Positions 44,468 through 53,441 are shown, numbered from the stretch's first letter. The stretch is DNA of 58,556 nucleotides from Paenibacillus helianthi (GCF_001909055.1 NZ_LVWI01000056.1:1-58556); one strand, 5' to 3'. Made by a program: numbers and translations. The notes: generated by a model from the letters alone, not told the origin.

Positions 44468-46687
44468 GTCGCTCCTTACGTAGGAGCGTGGATTGAAATT
44501 GATTTGCTGTACCATTTACGAAAGTCCATGCGTGTCGCTCCTTACGTAGGAGCGTGGATTGAAATGATCATGCTGTCACCTTTGACAATCAGATAAAAGT
44601 CGCTCCTTACGTAGGAGCGTGGATTGAAATTCCCTTCGGCACAACATCGTAAGTCAGGCTGTCCCTGTCGCTCCTTACGTAGGAGCGTGGATTGAAATCT
44701 GTCACAGCGTTAAGACTGTGAAGGAAGACGGCGTCGCTCCTTACGTAGGAGCGTGGATTGAAATCCACCAGCCACTGGTTACGTCACTCACTTTGTTATG
44801 TCGCTCCTTACGTAGGAGCGTGGATTGAAATCCGAAATCGTAGCCGTTACCGTACCCGTTACAGATGTCGCTCCTTACGTAGGAGCGTGGATTGAAATTC
44901 CGATCAAGGCGGCGACTATCTGGAATATTTACGTCGCTCCTTACGTAGGAGCGTGGATTGAAATCTTCATATTGATATCACAGGCAACGTAAAAATCGGT
45001 CGCTCCTTATGTAGGAGCGTGGATTGAAATATAGCCGCCACCGCTGAGGTCGCAAGTTGCGAACGTCGCTCCTTACGTAGGAGCGTGGATTGAAATATAT
45101 TTAAAAAAGGTAAAAAAACAAGAGAATATGTCGCTCCTTACGTAGGAGCGTGGATTGAAATTTTCTTGCGCTGTGGCGGCTTCCACACTTCAAGGTTGTC
45201 GCTCCTTACGTAGGAGCGTGGATTGAAATGGATCTCCAGGTATAACCTTCACCCCCGGCGCATGTCGCTCCTTACGTAGGAGCGTGGATTGAAATGTGGA
45301 CCCGAAGTTGCTGCCCATACCCAGAACGGTCGCTCCTTACGTAGGAGCGTGGATTGAAATTTTTTGGGTAACGATGAGGACTTTTATTTGATGAGCGTCG
45401 CTCCTTACGTAGGAGCGTGGATTGAAATCGTATAGTAATCTACTGTATTACCGTTTTTTATGTCGCTCCTTACGTAGGAGCGTGGATTGAAATAAAAGAA
45501 AGTACTCGTCAGTGGCACAGTAGGAGGTCGCTCCTTACGTAGGAGCGTGGATTGAAATTATCAATATGGACAGATTTACTATCCGCCTAAAAGTCGCTCC
45601 TTACGTAGGAGCGTGGATTGAAATTCCGGATCGAATATCGCTTTCGCCGGGTCTTCGCCGTCGCTCCTTACGTAGGAGCGTGGATTGAAATTGTAACTGC
45701 CCCAGACATACGTCCGGCTGTATCAGTCGCTCCTTACGTAGGAGCGTGGATTGAAATACTGGAAAGGTACCGTCATTCCGCCGCCGCCGTGCGGTCGCTC
45801 CTTACGTAGGAGCGTGGATTGAAATGTTGCAGTCATCACAAGGCGCATGCTCTGCCCGTCGCTCCTTACGTAGGAGCGTGGATTGAAATCGTGCCTGTGG
45901 GGGAGTATGCGACCTATACAGGCCGTCGCTCCTTACGTAGGAGCGTGGATTGAAATCCCGCAAACGATACGGCGGCATTACCCGTCAGTGTGTCGCTCCT
46001 TACGTAGGAGCGTGGATTGAAATTCCGCCTCCAAAGCTTTAATTTTAGCTCGCTTGAAGTCGCTCCTTACGTAGGAGCGTGGATTGAAATGCCCACCGCA
46101 GTATTCTGCGGGTTTTCCGTATAGTAGTCGCTCCTTACGTAGGAGCGTGGATTGAAATAATAAATGGATATGAGGATGCCAACCATTACTACGTCGCTCC
46201 TTACGTAGGAGCGTGGATTAAAATAGGTCCTCTTTACTGATATCGACAGGCTTTTCGATGTCGCTCCTTACGTAGGAGCGTGGATTGAAATTTGATCATA
46301 TCGCCAGATACTTTACCGTATCCTCGTCGCTCCTTACGTAGGAGCGTGGATTGAAATATGCAAGCATGATATATCTCCCCAGGTGTTGGAGGTCGCTCCT
46401 TACGTAGGAGCTTGGATTGAAATTGGAGCTGGCTCTGTGTGCGCCGGATCTTTTCCTGTCGCTCCTTACGTAGGAGCGTGGATTGAAATAGATATCGAGT
46501 AAGCGTCATAGGTGTTAAGCCCGGTCGCTCCTTACGTAGGAGCGTGGATTGAAATTCGCACAAGGACTGGGGGTTGCCAGGGGTCAGCTCGTCGCTCCTT
46601 ACGTAGGAGCGTGGATTGAAATTTAAAAGAGCTCAAGAAACTCGCATTATCCAAGGTCGCTCCTTACGTAGGAGCGTGGATTGAAAC
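44468..46687 (+). CRISPR. CRISPR array 2, type I-C repeat, 34 repeats
   Basis: I count 34 repeats of 32 bases with 33 spacers of about 33-37 bases. The repeat differs from array 1 at one position: CTTACG in place of CTCACG, within the hairpin loop. Variants occur at 44999, 46193 and 46392. The final repeat (46656-46687) differs only in its last base, so this array has no decayed tail. The orientation matches array 1 and the cas operon. Confidence 0.98.
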
Positions 46688-46796
46688 ATCGTATATAGCA
46701 CTGAACTTTGATTTTCACCGGCCAAGTATCAAAAATACCGCACATCATGGTAAAATACTATGACTAGTACAGCAACAGTCCAATCTGAATTAGCAG

Positions 46797-47930
46797 GTGA
46801 CCGTGTTGAGATTACGAGAATTCATGAACCCTTCCGATTCCTCGGCCTATCGGCAGGCGAAGTGGATCAAACGTTTTTTGCAGACTTATTGGCTTGTGAT
46901 TTCCCTGCATTTTTTGGCCCAGCTAGGGGCATTTTGGTTTCTGCCGTATGAGAGAGGGGCGCATGAGTTTTATTTTGAGGTACTGCTGTATCCGACTCTG
47001 CTGATGGCAGCGGTGGTGATCATAGCCCAATTGATTGATTACAGCGCCTCTAAGTATTCGTTTTACTCTCTTTTTATGGCTGGCACGATTATTGCCATGA
47101 TCATCATCCATCTGAACATGGATATCCGTATTATTGGAGCACTTATGCTGCTGCCTATTTTCGCTTCGGCGATTTTTTACAGGCTTGACTTAACATTATT
47201 TACATCAGCACTTCAGGCCGTTGCCTTTTTTGTGCTCTATCGATGGGATTTTTGGTTTAAGTATTTTCTAAGTTCGTTTGATCTGATTGCGATCCCGATT
47301 TTTCTCATGGTGGGTACCCTGGTAGCTATTATCATGATTATTAACGGACGTGAGCTGGCTAGCGATCTGGAGGCAACGTTGACGGCGAAGCAGGATCTGT
47401 TAATCGAGAATGCGATCATGCGCAAGCTGTCGACAACGGATGCGTTAACGGATCTGTACAATCATATTTCTTTCCATGAGTTCTATGACAAGGCACTAGA
47501 GTACGGAGATCAAGGTGCACCCTTTCATCTGGCCCTGATTGATATCGATGATTTCAAAATGGTCAATGACAAATACGGACACCGTACAGGGGATATTATT
47601 CTGGCGAGAGTTGCCAAAGTCATCCGGGAGCTTATCTCACCGGCGGATATTGCCTCCCGTTATGGCGGAGAGGAGTTTGCCATACTTCTTTTTGAGAAGT
47701 CCTTTGAACAGGCAGCGGAGATCGCGGAGAAGATTCGCCTGCGGCTCTCTGATACTCCGCATGAAGAGATGGACGGGGCGGTGGTCACCGTAAGTATCGG
47801 ACTTGAGAGCTACATGCAAGGAACCACCAAGGAGAAGCTGTTTGAGGAAGTGGACACACTGCTCTATGCGGCGAAACACTCGGGCAAAAACAAAGTGATG
47901 ACCCCGGGTTCATCCATGGTATTTACATAA
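46797..47930 (+). CDS. Membrane diguanylate cyclase (GGDEF domain)
   Basis: The N-terminal 190 residues hold about six membrane helices with no recognised sensor family. The C-terminal GGDEF domain contains TTDALTDLYNHISFHEFY, LIDIDDFKMVNDKYGHRTGD and the active-site motif RYGGEEF, so it should make c-di-GMP from two GTP. The inhibitory RxxD site five residues ahead of the motif reads SPAD here, so product feedback is probably absent. The start is uncertain: GTG 46797, GTG 46803, TTG 46806 or ATG 46824. It begins 110 bases after CRISPR array 2. Confidence 0.88.
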   Translation: MTVLRLREFMNPSDSSAYRQAKWIKRFLQTYWLVISLHFLAQLGAFWFLPYERGAHEFYFEVLLYPTLLMAAVVIIAQLIDYSASKYSFYSLFMAGTIIAMIIIHLNMDIRIIGALMLLPIFASAIFYRLDLTLFTSALQAVAFFVLYRWDFWFKYFLSSFDLIAIPIFLMVGTLVAIIMIINGRELASDLEATLTAKQDLLIENAIMRKLSTTDALTDLYNHISFHEFYDKALEYGDQGAPFHLALIDIDDFKMVNDKYGHRTGDIILARVAKVIRELISPADIASRYGGEEFAILLFEKSFEQAAEIAEKIRLRLSDTPHEEMDGAVVTVSIGLESYMQGTTKEKLFEEVDTLLYAAKHSGKNKVMTPGSSMVFT

Positions 47931-47988
47931 CGCCAATTCCCGGAGAAATGATCTGGGACGGCACAGTTTTAAGAGTTCAAATGATACG

Positions 47989-48546
47989 TCATTCGGTGTC
48001 CGCCTTCTTGCGCGCCCGGAAACGCCGGACCTTCATCAGATTGCCGCACATTTTATCGTCGCAATAACGTTTCGAGCGGTTGCGGGTATCATCGTAATAG
48101 ACCCATAGGCAGTCCGGATTCTCGCATATGCGGAAGCGGGAGGTGTCCTTCTCCACAAGCGCAGCGGCAAAAGAAGACGCAATCTCCGCCATCACCTGTG
48201 TCCAATCGGCGCGCTGCGGCAAAAGGGAGATTTCCGCCAGGCCAGCGTCATTCCAGACGATCTGCCGAATGGCCGGCCCTTTATCCATATATCTGTTTAG
48301 CTGTTCCAGCGTAGCCCGGTTTACTGTATGTACCTGGACTAGCATCTGCACCTCTGCCCACATCAAGCTCCGGAGCTGCTGCAATTGATCCAGTTCTGCG
48401 GGCTTAAGCGGCAACTCTGCTTGAAGTGAATGAAGCTTCAGCCAAGAGGCCAGCCATTCCGGATCCATCAGTTTGTCCTTGTCACCGCCACGGTTGCTTG
48501 TCCGCCAATCCCGCCAATAACTGTTCAAGAAATCGTCCCATAGCAC
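47989..48546 (-). CDS. CGNR zinc-finger/ABATE-domain protein
   Basis: The 185-residue protein has an N-terminal helical ABATE-like domain and a C-terminal CGNR-type finger (CENPDCLWVYYDD, then RYCDDKMCGNLMKVRRFRAR) with four cysteines and the CGN motif followed by arginines. Such proteins are thought to be stress-linked transcription regulators, but direct function is poorly known. GGAGGGATG-type spacing precedes the ATG. It converges on the diguanylate cyclase gene. Confidence 0.85.
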   Translation of the reverse strand: MLWDDFLNSYWRDWRTSNRGGDKDKLMDPEWLASWLKLHSLQAELPLKPAELDQLQQLRSLMWAEVQMLVQVHTVNRATLEQLNRYMDKGPAIRQIVWNDAGLAEISLLPQRADWTQVMAEIASSFAAALVEKDTSRFRICENPDCLWVYYDDTRNRSKRYCDDKMCGNLMKVRRFRARKKADTE

Positions 48547-48653
48547 CGTACATCCCTCCTTCCAGGCCCAGACCTTTTCAATGATTGTAACAGTTAAAAT
48601 ATAAATTTGCTAGTTACTTGAACCGTGGCGGAGAATATGCTACATTTTCTAAA

Positions 48654-48758
48654 AAGATAAGAATTTATATGTTTCACGTTACAAATTATCTTTCTCTTTC
48701 TCGCTGAAACGGATGCCGCCCTTATAAGGACGGCGTAGCCGTTTCCACTTGGTAACCA
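48654..48758. repeat. Dispersed hairpin repeat, full copy
   Basis: This element reads ATATGTTTCACGTTACAAAT near its start. It ends in a long hairpin formed by AAACGG...CCGTTT and inner arms GCCGCCCTTA/TAAGGACGGC, then CCACTTGG. Copies or parts recur at 2848-2905 and 49611-49671. It is non-coding and lies in the gap 48547-48844, which otherwise shows nothing but the DinB ribosome site. Confidence 0.65.
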
Positions 48759-48844
48759 TGTCTTTAAGTCGTTACCGATTTTCGGATGATGCTCAGGAAA
48801 GCCATGTTCTACAAAAACTATACGGATGCTCTAGGAGGTAAAAC

Positions 48845-49339
48845 ATGCAGAATAAGATCAGTGATGTTTTGCTGGAAAACTGGGATTATGTTATGGATAT
48901 CGAGGATTGGGCACCGCCGCTTAGCGCAGCACTGGAAGGTGTCACCAGCGAGCAGGCAATCTGGAAGCCGCAAGGAGTAGCAGGTAATTCCATCTGGGAG
49001 ACGGTCAACCATTTAACCTATTACAAGGAACGTCTGCTGAACAAGCTCAAAGGATTGCCGAAGCTGCCTGACGTGGAGAGCAATGATGCTACTTTTAGTG
49101 TAGCAGGCAGCGGGGAAGAAGCTTGGGAGCAAGCGGTGGCCAAACTGAAGTACATCCATGCTTCGCTGCGGGAAGTAATTGAGGCGCTGGAGGAAGGCGC
49201 ATATGACTGGGGGGGTTCCGGGCATGCTCCAGGTGAAGAAGTGATGAGTCTGATTCTGCATGATTCCTATCACACCGGTCAGATTGTGCTGGTCCGCAAG
49301 CTGCAGGGCTCCTGGCCTACGAACCGCAGTTTTAACTAA
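48845..49339 (+). CDS. DinB-family protein
   Basis: The 164-residue protein is a four-helix DinB/YfiT-type fold. Putative metal histidines lie in ETVNHLTYYKERL and LHDSYHTGQI (HxxxH). Family members are thiol-dependent transferases or metal-binding proteins of uncertain reaction; some are stress-inducible. AGGAGG lies seven bases before the ATG. A hairpin terminator follows. Confidence 0.85.
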   Translation: MQNKISDVLLENWDYVMDIEDWAPPLSAALEGVTSEQAIWKPQGVAGNSIWETVNHLTYYKERLLNKLKGLPKLPDVESNDATFSVAGSGEEAWEQAVAKLKYIHASLREVIEALEEGAYDWGGSGHAPGEEVMSLILHDSYHTGQIVLVRKLQGSWPTNRSFN

Positions 49340-49360
49340 ACCTGTCAGGTGCTTTTATGA

Positions 49361-49419
49361 GCCGCAACTCCGGCTCTCCGTTGCTATGGAGAGAGAACCG
49401 GGGGTGCGGCTGTTTGTTT
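49361..49419 (+). terminator. Terminator after the DinB gene
   Basis: GCCGCA-CTCCGG-TCTC pairs imperfectly with GAGA-ACCGGGG-TGCGGC and is followed by TGTTTGTTT. Confidence 0.7.
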
Positions 49420-49479
49420 CAAGCAGGAAAGGGGCGGGGTAATGGATGCTATCAACAAGAGATTCGAAAGGAGAGATTG

Positions 49480-49620
49480 ATGATGGAGCCGAATACCAAG
49501 GACAGAAGTGTTGAAGTGGAGCGTATACGTCTTCCCGATGTTCTAGGTGATTTCAGTGAGCAGTCAAAAATGCAAAAACCCATCCTGGATTCCTCGGGAT
49601 GGGTTTTGTTTGAAATATAA
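49480..49620 (+). CDS. Possible small protein of unknown function
   Basis: A 46-codon frame starts at an ATG preceded by AAAGGAGAG at good spacing and reads MMEPNTKDRSVEVERIRLPD. Its last 15 codons run through a terminator hairpin, which argues for a shortened or non-functional gene. I recognise no family. It may be the residue of a gene cut off by the dispersed repeat that begins just past its end. Confidence 0.3.
   Translation: MMEPNTKDRSVEVERIRLPDVLGDFSEQSKMQKPILDSSGWVLFEI
49574..49610 (+). terminator. Terminator hairpin
   Basis: AAAACCCATCC pairs with GGATGGGTTTT around a ten-base loop. It lies between the small frame and cmpA and may act in both directions. Confidence 0.82.
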
Positions 49621-49671
49621 GAACTCATATGTTTTACGCTATAAATGATCCTTATATTCCACGCTGAATGG
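49611..49671. repeat. Dispersed hairpin repeat, partial copy overlapping cmpA
   Basis: ATATGTTTTACGCTATAAAT and the following ATATTCCACGCTGAA match the left part of the element at 48654. The hairpin half is missing. The right end overlaps the last codons of cmpA. Confidence 0.55.
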
Positions 49672-49789
49672 AGTCACGGGATTCGGCGGAATTGCGGTAA
49701 AAAAACCAGCATTCGTTCAGCAGCTTAATCTGACGCCGGTCTTTTTTATAATAAGCCTTCATGAGCTGATGGCAGAGCCACTGCGGCAA
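49652..49789 (-). CDS. cmpA: Cortex morphogenetic protein CmpA
   Basis: From a TTG at 49789 the product has 45 residues, reading MPQWLCHQLMKAYYKKDRR and QIKLLNECWFFYRN, the almost invariant core of CmpA. In B. subtilis CmpA works with ClpXP to degrade SpoIVA when spore coat assembly fails. GGAGG lies seven bases before the TTG. The usual protein is about 37 residues; here about eight extra residues at the C-terminus (RDSIQRGI) are encoded by a dispersed repeat. It lies near the SprT-like gene, as I recall for B. subtilis. Confidence 0.88.
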   Translation of the reverse strand: MPQWLCHQLMKAYYKKDRRQIKLLNECWFFYRNSAESRDSIQRGI

Positions 49790-49876
49790 GAGTACCCCTC
49801 CTCTGCATGCTAACGTAAGATAGCATATGGGAGAAGTCGCCCAAAGGTGCAGCGGCATGCCGGATTTCACCGGCCC

Positions 49877-50236
49877 CTAGTGTACGCCTTCTTCTTCCTC
49901 TTCGTACCACTGCTCAAGCTGGGCTTGAAGCGCGCGGATTTCGGTCAACAGCGAGATCAGCGGATAGTTGCTCTCCTGAATGGATGAAAAAGCGCTCTCC
50001 AGCCGGTTGATATAGGCCAGCCCGGATTCCAGTGAGTGCTCCTCGCGCAGCAGCTCCAGGGAATCACACTCCGCAATAGCAAGCGGCAGATCCGGGACAT
50101 TAACCGCGGTCAGCTTGTCGATCTCTTTATTGAGGCGAAGATTGAGGGCGCTCAGCTGATACGCATACTCCTCCGGCATCTCCACGAACTGCAATTCCTG
50201 CTTCTGCTGCAACATTACATACCGCATTTTCGGCAT
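49877..50236 (-). CDS. Conserved protein of unknown function
   Basis: The 119-residue protein begins MPKMRYVMLQQKQELQFVEM and ends in an acidic tail (QWYEEEEEGVH). It is largely helical with heptad-like leucines, suggesting a coiled coil, and has no signal peptide or membrane segment. I recall similar proteins in Paenibacillus without a solid function. GGGAG lies before the start. cmpA follows 87 bases later on the same strand, and the SprT-like gene diverges. Confidence 0.7.
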   Translation of the reverse strand: MPKMRYVMLQQKQELQFVEMPEEYAYQLSALNLRLNKEIDKLTAVNVPDLPLAIAECDSLELLREEHSLESGLAYINRLESAFSSIQESNYPLISLLTEIRALQAQLEQWYEEEEEGVH

Positions 50237-50336
50237 AAGTCATTCTCCCTCCGAACTTGTCTTCCTTCTTGACAGTGTAGCCTATGGGCAAGTTACAATT
50301 CAAGTAGAGATCGTAATTTTCCTGTGGAGAGGACTT

Positions 50337-50843
50337 GTGAGAGAAACGATGACTAGAATGACCAATGAAGAGTTGCAGCAGTGGATCGAGCAGGTGTCAC
50401 AGGACAGCTTTGGTGTCCCTTTCCGGCACTCGGCCAGCTTTAACAGCCGGCTGAGCACAACGGGAGGAAGATATTTTACCAAGAGCCATAATATTGAGAT
50501 CAACCCGATGCAGCTGGAAATGTTCGGGCGTGAAGAGACCGAGCGCATTATCAAGCATGAGCTGTGCCATTATCATCTTCACCTGGCAAAACGGGGATAT
50601 ATGCACCGGGACGCCGATTTCAAAAAACTGCTCGCCATGGTCGGCGGAAGCCGGTTTTGCCAGACCCTGCCTGGAGCCAAGGGGCGTAAGGTGCTGCCTT
50701 ACCGGTATAAGCTTGTCTGCACTGCCTGTTCGACTGAATACCCGCGCAAACGCAAGGCTGATCCGAAGCGCTACCGCTGCGGCAATTGTGCCGGCAAGCT
50801 CAAGCTGATTGCCCTGGAAGAAGGCCAAGGGAGAGCTAAATAG
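50337..50843 (+). CDS. SprT-like zinc metalloprotein
   Basis: The product contains HELCHYHLH (HExxH zinc site), preceded by GGRYFTKSHNIEINP, and a C-terminal zinc ribbon (CTACSTEYPRKRK, then CGNCAGKL). It matches the SprT-like family, with B. subtilis YdcK as a close relative; these are putative metalloproteases with unknown substrates in bacteria. The GTG at 50337 has GGAGAGG upstream. ATGs at 50349 and 50358 are alternatives, the last aligning best with the B. subtilis start. Confidence 0.9.
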   Translation: MRETMTRMTNEELQQWIEQVSQDSFGVPFRHSASFNSRLSTTGGRYFTKSHNIEINPMQLEMFGREETERIIKHELCHYHLHLAKRGYMHRDADFKKLLAMVGGSRFCQTLPGAKGRKVLPYRYKLVCTACSTEYPRKRKADPKRYRCGNCAGKLKLIALEEGQGRAK

Positions 50844-50850
50844 GGAAATT

Positions 50851-51504
50851 TTAGAGTTCGGGGTCGGTCTTGATGATCAGGCCCATAAGTCCAACAAAAG
50901 AAGCTGCCTGTTCTGCGGAAATGATACAGCCTGCAAGATCTTCAATGTCGACATTCAGACCGGAGAAGCTGCAATCGCTAAGATCGATTTCTTTTAATTT
51001 ACAGCCCGCCAGGGTGGCCTGATCGATTTCGCATTCCGAGAATTCTACATGATTCAGGTTCGCCTGGTAATAATCGCTGCTGACCAACCGGCAGTTCGCA
51101 AAAGCCGTCCCCTTAAATTTACCGAAGCGAAAGCTGGCGAAATCCCCGATACAATCCACCATCCGGACATTCTGAAACCGTCCCCTGCTGAAATCGGTTC
51201 CGGTCAGTTTACAATTCCGAAACTCTGTCCGGTGCACAAAAGCGTCACTGAAATTCACATTCGACAGATCACAATTTTCAAATATAACATCCGTCAGTTC
51301 AATGGCGTTCAGTGTAGATTCAGCAATCGTTACATTCCGGAAAATCACTTTATCGAACGAGACCCTGGCCGCTTCCTGATCTTCAATCAGACAGTCGCTG
51401 ATGAGGCATTGGCTGATTTCTTCCTTTGATGTGAGAGTATGTATTTGCTGTGACTGTAGGGAATCTCGGTCGTTAATTTGGGGTGGATCAATCTTGTTTT
51501 TCAT
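50851..51504 (-). CDS. Pentapeptide-repeat protein
   Basis: From the ATG at 51504 the 217-residue protein consists of about 20 pentapeptide units of the A(D/N)LxX kind (VIFENCDLSNVNFSDAFVH, TEFRNCKLTGTDFSRGRF), which fold as a right-handed beta helix. Some family members mimic DNA and protect gyrase, but that cannot be deduced here. GGAGG lies five bases before this ATG, favouring it over 51516. It is convergent with the SprT-like gene with only seven bases between. Confidence 0.85.
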   Translation of the reverse strand: MKNKIDPPQINDRDSLQSQQIHTLTSKEEISQCLISDCLIEDQEAARVSFDKVIFRNVTIAESTLNAIELTDVIFENCDLSNVNFSDAFVHRTEFRNCKLTGTDFSRGRFQNVRMVDCIGDFASFRFGKFKGTAFANCRLVSSDYYQANLNHVEFSECEIDQATLAGCKLKEIDLSDCSFSGLNVDIEDLAGCIISAEQAASFVGLMGLIIKTDPEL

Positions 51505-51535
51505 CTTTGCCTCCATGTAATTATTATATGATGTG

Positions 51536-51964
51536 CTACTTCAGCTTGCCCATTCCCAGATTAACCCGATAGTTGCCGAACTCCAGCAGCAGGTCAAGAA
51601 AAGTTGACAGTTCCTCTTGATCTTTGGCGTATACTCGCATCCAGTAGCAGCCTTCACCGCTAACCCGGTGCAGCTCGGCCACATTTACATGTTCCTGGGC
51701 GAATTTTTGAAAAGGCGGATGCACTTTGTTGGAGCTGAGGAACACAGTTATAAAAGCGTGGATGTTCTGTCCAAGCTTCTGCGGATTCCATCGCACCGTA
51801 TAGCCCTCGATAATCTCCAGCTCCCGCATTCTGCGGATTCGGGCGCCAACAGCCTGCCCGGTCATGTGAATTTTCTCCCCAATTTCCTTCTGGGTTAACC
51901 GGGAATCTTCTATTATATACTGTAGGATTCTGTAGTCTATATCATCTATTGAGTAGTTATCCAT
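51536..51964 (-). CDS. Lrp/AsnC-family transcriptional regulator
   Basis: The 142-residue protein has an N-terminal helix-turn-helix (LQYIIEDSRLTQKEIGEKIH, then ARIRRMRELEIIEGYTVRW) and a C-terminal RAM-type ligand domain with GEGCYWMRVYAKDQEELSTF. These regulators form dimers or octamers and often sense amino acids. A target could be the alanine dehydrogenase gene about 1.5 kb away, but that is only a guess. It is divergent from the metallo-hydrolase gene, with a 129-base gap. Confidence 0.9.
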   Translation of the reverse strand: MDNYSIDDIDYRILQYIIEDSRLTQKEIGEKIHMTGQAVGARIRRMRELEIIEGYTVRWNPQKLGQNIHAFITVFLSSNKVHPPFQKFAQEHVNVAELHRVSGEGCYWMRVYAKDQEELSTFLDLLLEFGNYRVNLGMGKLK

Positions 51965-52093
51965 TTATACGAGAATCCTTTCCGGGTGAAAGCAGATCTG
52001 GTGAATCTCTTTCGCCGCACAATGTATTCTGATCGAAGTCGCGTCTATACTTAGATTGTAGCAGAAGACAGAATGGATGAAAGAGGGTTTATG

Positions 52094-52846
52094 ATGAAAA
52101 TTCAGCTTATCCGCAACGCAGCCCTATGGCTGGAATACGGTGGTGTTTCTTTTCTGGTTGATCCTATGCTTAGTGAAAAAGGGGCGAATCCGCCTATTCC
52201 GAATACCGCAAATCCACGCAATAATCCCTTGGTGCCTTTGCCGGGGCCGGTTCAGCAGTGGCTTACACCTGATGCTGTGCTGGTCACACATCTGCACCGG
52301 GATCATTGGGACGGAGCCGCAGTGTCTCTATTGCCACACGAGCTTCCGGTTCTGTGCCAGGATGGGGATGGAGAGACTTTCGCGGAGCAGGGTTTTGAAC
52401 ATGTATCTGTGATTGGGAACAATGAGGGGATGAACTTTCAGAACGTGACGCTGATGCGGACCGGAGGCCGGCATGGCATAGGAGAAATTGGTGAGCTTAT
52501 GGGTAAGGTATCAGGTTTTGTGTTCCGAGCCGAAGGCGAGCCAGTCTTATATGTAGCCGGTGACACGATTTGGTGCGATGAAGTAAAACAGGCTCTGGAT
52601 GAACATAAACCGGAGGTGATTGTCGTCAATGGGGGAGGAGCGCAATTTCTGACCGGAGGTCATATTACGATGAATGAGAAGGATATTGTGGATCTATGCA
52701 ACTATTCGCCTGCAGCATCTGTGATTGCTGTGCATATGGAGGCCATCAACCATTGCCTGGTTACCCGTGAACAACTTACAGCCCGGCTGGAGCAGGAGGG
52801 ACTGCTGGATCGAGTCAAGATCCCGGGAGATGGGGAGTGGTGTTGA
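52094..52846 (+). CDS. Metallo-beta-lactamase-fold hydrolase (UlaG-like)
   Basis: The 250-residue protein has the metal motif VTHLHRDHWDG, then further ligand-bearing segments GGRHGIG, VAGDTIW and AVHMEAINH. This resembles the UlaG/YtkL-like group of metal-dependent hydrolases, whose substrates vary. I chose the ATG at 52094, about seven bases after AAGAGGG; the ATG at 52073 lies upstream of that site. It diverges from an Lrp-type regulator, which is a possible controller. Confidence 0.85.
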   Translation: MKIQLIRNAALWLEYGGVSFLVDPMLSEKGANPPIPNTANPRNNPLVPLPGPVQQWLTPDAVLVTHLHRDHWDGAAVSLLPHELPVLCQDGDGETFAEQGFEHVSVIGNNEGMNFQNVTLMRTGGRHGIGEIGELMGKVSGFVFRAEGEPVLYVAGDTIWCDEVKQALDEHKPEVIVVNGGGAQFLTGGHITMNEKDIVDLCNYSPAASVIAVHMEAINHCLVTREQLTARLEQEGLLDRVKIPGDGEWC

Positions 52847-52935
52847 TCCCGCTCCTGAAAACGATATCAAAATAGTGCGATAAGCTTGACTAGACTACAA
52901 AATCATGATAAATTATTCCTTGTTCATGTGAATGT

Positions 52936-53011
52936 TCCCTGATAGCTCAGTTGGTAGAGCACTCGACTGTTAATCGAGTTGTCACAGGTTCGAGTCCTGT
53001 TCGGGGAGCCA
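52936..53011 (+). tRNA. tRNA-Asn (GTT)
   Basis: A full cloverleaf with acceptor TCCCTGA/TCGGGGA, D arm, anticodon GTT in the loop CTGTTAA, T loop TTCGAGT and an encoded CCA end. A TTGACT lies upstream as possible -35. Confidence 0.97.
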
Positions 53012-53018
53012 TTTTCTT

Positions 53019-53107
53019 GGAGAGATACCCAAGTGGCTATAAGGGGACCCTCTGCTAAGGGGTTAGACTGCGTAAGCGGTGCGAGGGTTCGAATCCCTCT
53101 CTCTCCG
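53019..53107 (+). tRNA. tRNA-Ser (GCT)
   Basis: Acceptor GGAGAGA/TCTCTCC, anticodon GCT in the loop CTGCTAA, and a long variable arm as expected for serine. No CCA is encoded. It is seven bases after tRNA-Asn and shares its transcript. Confidence 0.97.
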
Positions 53108-53126
53108 TTCTGAATACATTTCATGC

Positions 53127-53158
53127 AAAAGAACTTCCCGGCGGAGGTTCTTTTTTTT
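53127..53158 (+). terminator. Terminator after the tRNA-Asn/Ser pair
   Basis: AAGAACTTCC pairs with GGAGGTTCTT around a CGGC loop, followed by a run of T. Confidence 0.9.
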
Positions 53159-53292
53159 GTCTTTAGCCTTCTGACAGAATTCTTGGCATTTCCCTCTCCT
53201 CCGATAAATAACCTGTTGATGCAATCCATCGGATATAACGATTGAACGGCTGGACTACAAGCCGCTGCGTGGCTTCCCGGACATTATGGAGA

Positions 53293-53403
53293 AAAAACAG
53301 TACACACATTACGCTGAACGAACCACATGATCCGGTAAAAGCAGCAGTTGTTCTGAAATTCGTTGACGGTAAGCAAACATTTGAAACGAAGGTTAATCCT
53401 TAA
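53293..53403 (+). pseudogene. 3' remnant of an unidentified gene
   Basis: The gap 53159-53529 holds no intact gene. An in-frame tail of about 36 codons ends TAA at 53401 and reads TLNEPHDPVKAAVVLKFVD then GKQTFETKVNP, plausible protein text with no start codon. It is followed by its own terminator at 53442, so a gene probably ended here and lost its 5' part. I cannot name the family. Confidence 0.4.
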
Positions 53404-53441
53404 ACTGACCTTGCGCATATGATAAAATAAACCTGACTGCT

